NCBI GenBank assembly: GCA_009694925.1 | Contig: SIBX01000031.1 | Span: forward strand, 1-6,054 | Length of the DNA stretch: 6,054 nucleotides | Direction of reading: 5' to 3' | Origin: Minisyncoccota bacterium | GTDB lineage: Bacteria > Patescibacteriota > Minisyncoccia > UBA6257 > 1-14-0-10-40-38 | Part shown: piece by piece, positions 4,577-6,054 of the stretch | Numbering within the stretch: position 1 is the first letter of the stretch | Layout of the letters: each line of letters starts with the position of its first letter | Notes under the pieces: generated by a model | What the model was told of the DNA's origin: nothing | Database searches by the model: none | The model's input: only the letters and a program-made list of their open reading frames with translations | Translations under genes and position numbers: made by a program

Positions 4577-5845
4577 ATGGATATAAAATTTAAGAAAGTT
4601 AAGGGTTCAAAAATAGAAATTGAAGGCACGTTACTTCCTGAAGAATTTAACGAATATTGGCAAATAGAATTAAATGCAGCGACTGCATCTGTGCAGATTA
4701 AGGGTTTTAGGCCTGGATCAACTCCAAAAGAGATGGCCGAGAAAGCCGTTAATAAGGAGAAGATATTTGAAGATGCTATAAATTCTGCGATTAGGGACAT
4801 TTTAGAAGAAAAGAGCCAAGATAATCATTGGGTTATTGTTGACAGGCCTAAGGTGGAAGTCTTAGAGGCAAACCCCGCAATGGTTGTAAAGAGTGATAGC
4901 GGGGCGAGTCCCAGAAAGGAAAAAGACAATGCTCCAGGATTAAAATTTAAAGCAGAAATTACTGTTCTGCCGGATGTTGAATTGCCGGATTATAAAAAAA
5001 TTGCAAAAGAATTTTTAGCTAAAAAAGAAGAAGTTCAAGTTACGCCAGAGGAAATAGAAAAAACAATGGAATGGATTAGGGAATCTAGGGTAACTCTTCA
5101 GAGCAAGAAAGATGGAGCAGAGTTGGAAGATTTAGTAGAGATTGATGTTTTGAGCTCTTGTGAGGGTAAGGCCATTCCTAATGGCAAGGTTGAGAAAGAT
5201 AAGTTTATATTAGGCAAAAGTCATTATATGGTAGGTTTTGATGACCAGATAAAAGGTAAGAAAGAAGGAGATGAATTTACTTTTTCAATTAAGGCACCGG
5301 AGAAATATTGGAGGAAAGAATTGCAGGGCAAGAATATTGATTTCAAGGTTAAAATATATTCTGTTTCTAAAAGAATATTGCCAGAGTTGAATGACGAATT
5401 TGCTAAATTATTGGGGCCAACCTTTACGAGCTTGCAGGTTTTAAGAGAAAATGTGACTTCTGGAATTAAGATCGAAAAAGAAGAAAAGGAAAAGGAAAAA
5501 AATAGAGCTAAAATTTTAGAAGAGATTAATAAAAAATCAGTAATAGATTTACCGGAAATTTTAATTTCAAGAACCTTGGATGGATTAGTTGAGGAAGCAA
5601 AGGCTTCTGGTGCGAAGGATGTTAAGGATGAGGATTTGAGGAAGGGTTTGTCTGAAAGAGCAAAAAATAGAGCGATTTCTAGCTTAATACTGCATAAAAT
5701 CGCTGAAATTGAAAAACTTGAGCCAGACAGCAAGGAAGTCTTAGAGGAAATAACTAAAAATAATCTCGACAAAGATAATTCTTATGATTATGTTTATAGT
5801 ATACTAAGAAACAAAAAGGTCTTTGAATTACTAGAAAAGAGTTAA
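4577..5845 (+). CDS. tig: Trigger factor, ribosome-associated chaperone
   Basis: At 422 residues this is close to the usual length (about 430). The N-terminal ribosome-docking domain carries the signature GFRPGSTP (43-50), which contacts ribosomal protein L23 at the exit tunnel. The middle (about 165-262), with VEIDVLSSCEGK and VGFDDQIKGKKEGDEF, is the FKBP-type peptidyl-prolyl isomerase domain. The Lys/Glu-rich helical C-terminal part (about 265-422) is the SurA-like chaperone arm. It binds nascent chains in the cytoplasm. A polar insert around 104-120 (SDSGASPRKEKDN) extends the first domain. The ATG at 4577 gives the expected N-terminus. The gene lies upstream of clpP, the widespread tig-clpP arrangement linking folding with proteolysis, although a palindrome separates them. 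It is intact, with no frameshift. Confidence 0.93.
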   Translation: MDIKFKKVKGSKIEIEGTLLPEEFNEYWQIELNAATASVQIKGFRPGSTPKEMAEKAVNKEKIFEDAINSAIRDILEEKSQDNHWVIVDRPKVEVLEANPAMVVKSDSGASPRKEKDNAPGLKFKAEITVLPDVELPDYKKIAKEFLAKKEEVQVTPEEIEKTMEWIRESRVTLQSKKDGAELEDLVEIDVLSSCEGKAIPNGKVEKDKFILGKSHYMVGFDDQIKGKKEGDEFTFSIKAPEKYWRKELQGKNIDFKVKIYSVSKRILPELNDEFAKLLGPTFTSLQVLRENVTSGIKIEKEEKEKEKNRAKILEEINKKSVIDLPEILISRTLDGLVEEAKASGAKDVKDEDLRKGLSERAKNRAISSLILHKIAEIEKLEPDSKEVLEEITKNNLDKDNSYDYVYSILRNKKVFELLEKS

Positions 5846-5851
5846 GCTGCT

Positions 5852-5953
5852 AAATAACTATCTGCTGCGTTACGTTTTTTATAACTTGGTCGCAGTACTT
5901 ATATTAAGTACAGCTCGGTCGTTCTAAAAATCAAGCCTTGCATATAGTCATTT
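5852..5953. repeat. 102-bp imperfect palindrome between tig and clpP
   Basis: Both ends and the centre share one symmetry axis near 5903: AAATAACTAT (5852-5861) faces ATAGTCATTT (5944-5953), and a 7-bp hairpin GTACTTA/TAAGTAC (5895-5901 with 5905-5911) sits at the middle. Arms between them are partly complementary (TGC/GCA, T-rich facing A-rich). Such long, imperfect intergenic palindromes with a TACTT..AAGTA core occur as dispersed repeats in diverse bacteria. It may attenuate or process the tig-clpP transcript, but no clean terminator T-tract is present. Confidence 0.55.
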
Positions 5954-6001
5954 ATCAACTTAACCGGCACAATAATTATTATTTAATAAGAATTAATTTT
6001 T

Positions 6002-6054
6002 ATGGAAGAATTTGGACAATATTTAATACCGACAGTTATAGAAAAATCTGGATT
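6002..6054 (+). CDS. clpP: ATP-dependent Clp protease proteolytic subunit, N-terminal fragment
   Basis: Seventeen codons are visible before the right edge: MEEFGQYLIPTVIEKSG. The LIPTVIEK segment is the typical ClpP N-terminus (L-P-x-V-I-E), which forms the axial loop region contacting ClpX/ClpA, and the position after tig fits the conserved tig-clpP order. The catalytic Ser-His-Asp residues lie beyond the window. ClpP forms a double heptameric serine protease chamber in the cytoplasm. The leader is AT-rich without a clear Shine-Dalgarno. Confidence 0.85.
   Translation, partial: MEEFGQYLIPTVIEKSG

Noticed and set aside
4516..5772. Minus-strand frames inside tig
   Set aside because: Ser/Leu/Phe-rich antisense shadows of Lys/Glu-rich tig codons.
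1..6054. CRISPR array, tRNA or rRNA genes, insertion sequence with transposase
   Set aside because: I saw no regularly spaced direct repeats, no tRNA-like cloverleaf with a CCA-type end, no rRNA motifs and no transposase frame.

Overview
The window looks like a low-GC bacterial chromosome segment. Most of it is roughly 30-35% GC by eye, with few Shine-Dalgarno sites, short intergenic gaps and standard TGA stops. The trigger factor-clpP pair, a stand-alone tsaE and a diversity-generating retroelement (DGR) whose target resembles the short 'FPIVALGS...RFLAVR' lectin-fold proteins of candidate-phyla (CPR/Patescibacteria, e.g. Parcubacteria) genomes all suggest that group. This placement is inference; no rRNA or marker phylogeny is available here.

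Positions 1-2269 hold an apparently complete DGR. A GC-rich target gene, cut by the left edge, ends at 433 and carries the variable repeat (VR, 290-427) as its last codons. The template repeat (TR, 731-868) lies exactly 441 bp downstream on the same strand. Across 132 aligned positions, 17 differ and all 17 are adenines in TR; the 94 non-adenine positions are identical. Next come avd (877-1284, minus strand), the accessory four-helix protein, and a DGR-type reverse transcriptase (1292-2269, plus strand) with the GLPLGNLTSQ and YADD motifs. A hairpin sits immediately 3' of VR and is absent from TR, as expected for a retrohoming target. The order target(+)-TR(+)-avd(-)-RT(+) is odd because avd is inverted.

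Positions 2270-2436 hold a pair of REP-like palindromes. tsaE (2437-2880, t6A tRNA modification) follows, convergent with a minus-strand gene (3101-4180) for a transglutaminase-like protein with TPR-like helices.

Positions 4181-4576 hold a compact minus-strand transcription unit of contrasting GC-rich composition. It has a near-consensus promoter, an AAGGAG site, a 60-codon frame and an intrinsic terminator, and could be a small protein gene or a structured RNA. A third REP-like palindrome sits just before the trigger factor gene tig (4577-5845). A 102-bp imperfect palindrome separates tig from the start of clpP (6002, cut by the right edge).

The DGR genes act together: RT plus Avd copy TR RNA with errors at adenines, and the cDNA replaces VR, diversifying the ligand-binding face of the target protein. 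The remaining genes are housekeeping (protein folding and proteolysis, tRNA modification) or of unknown role.
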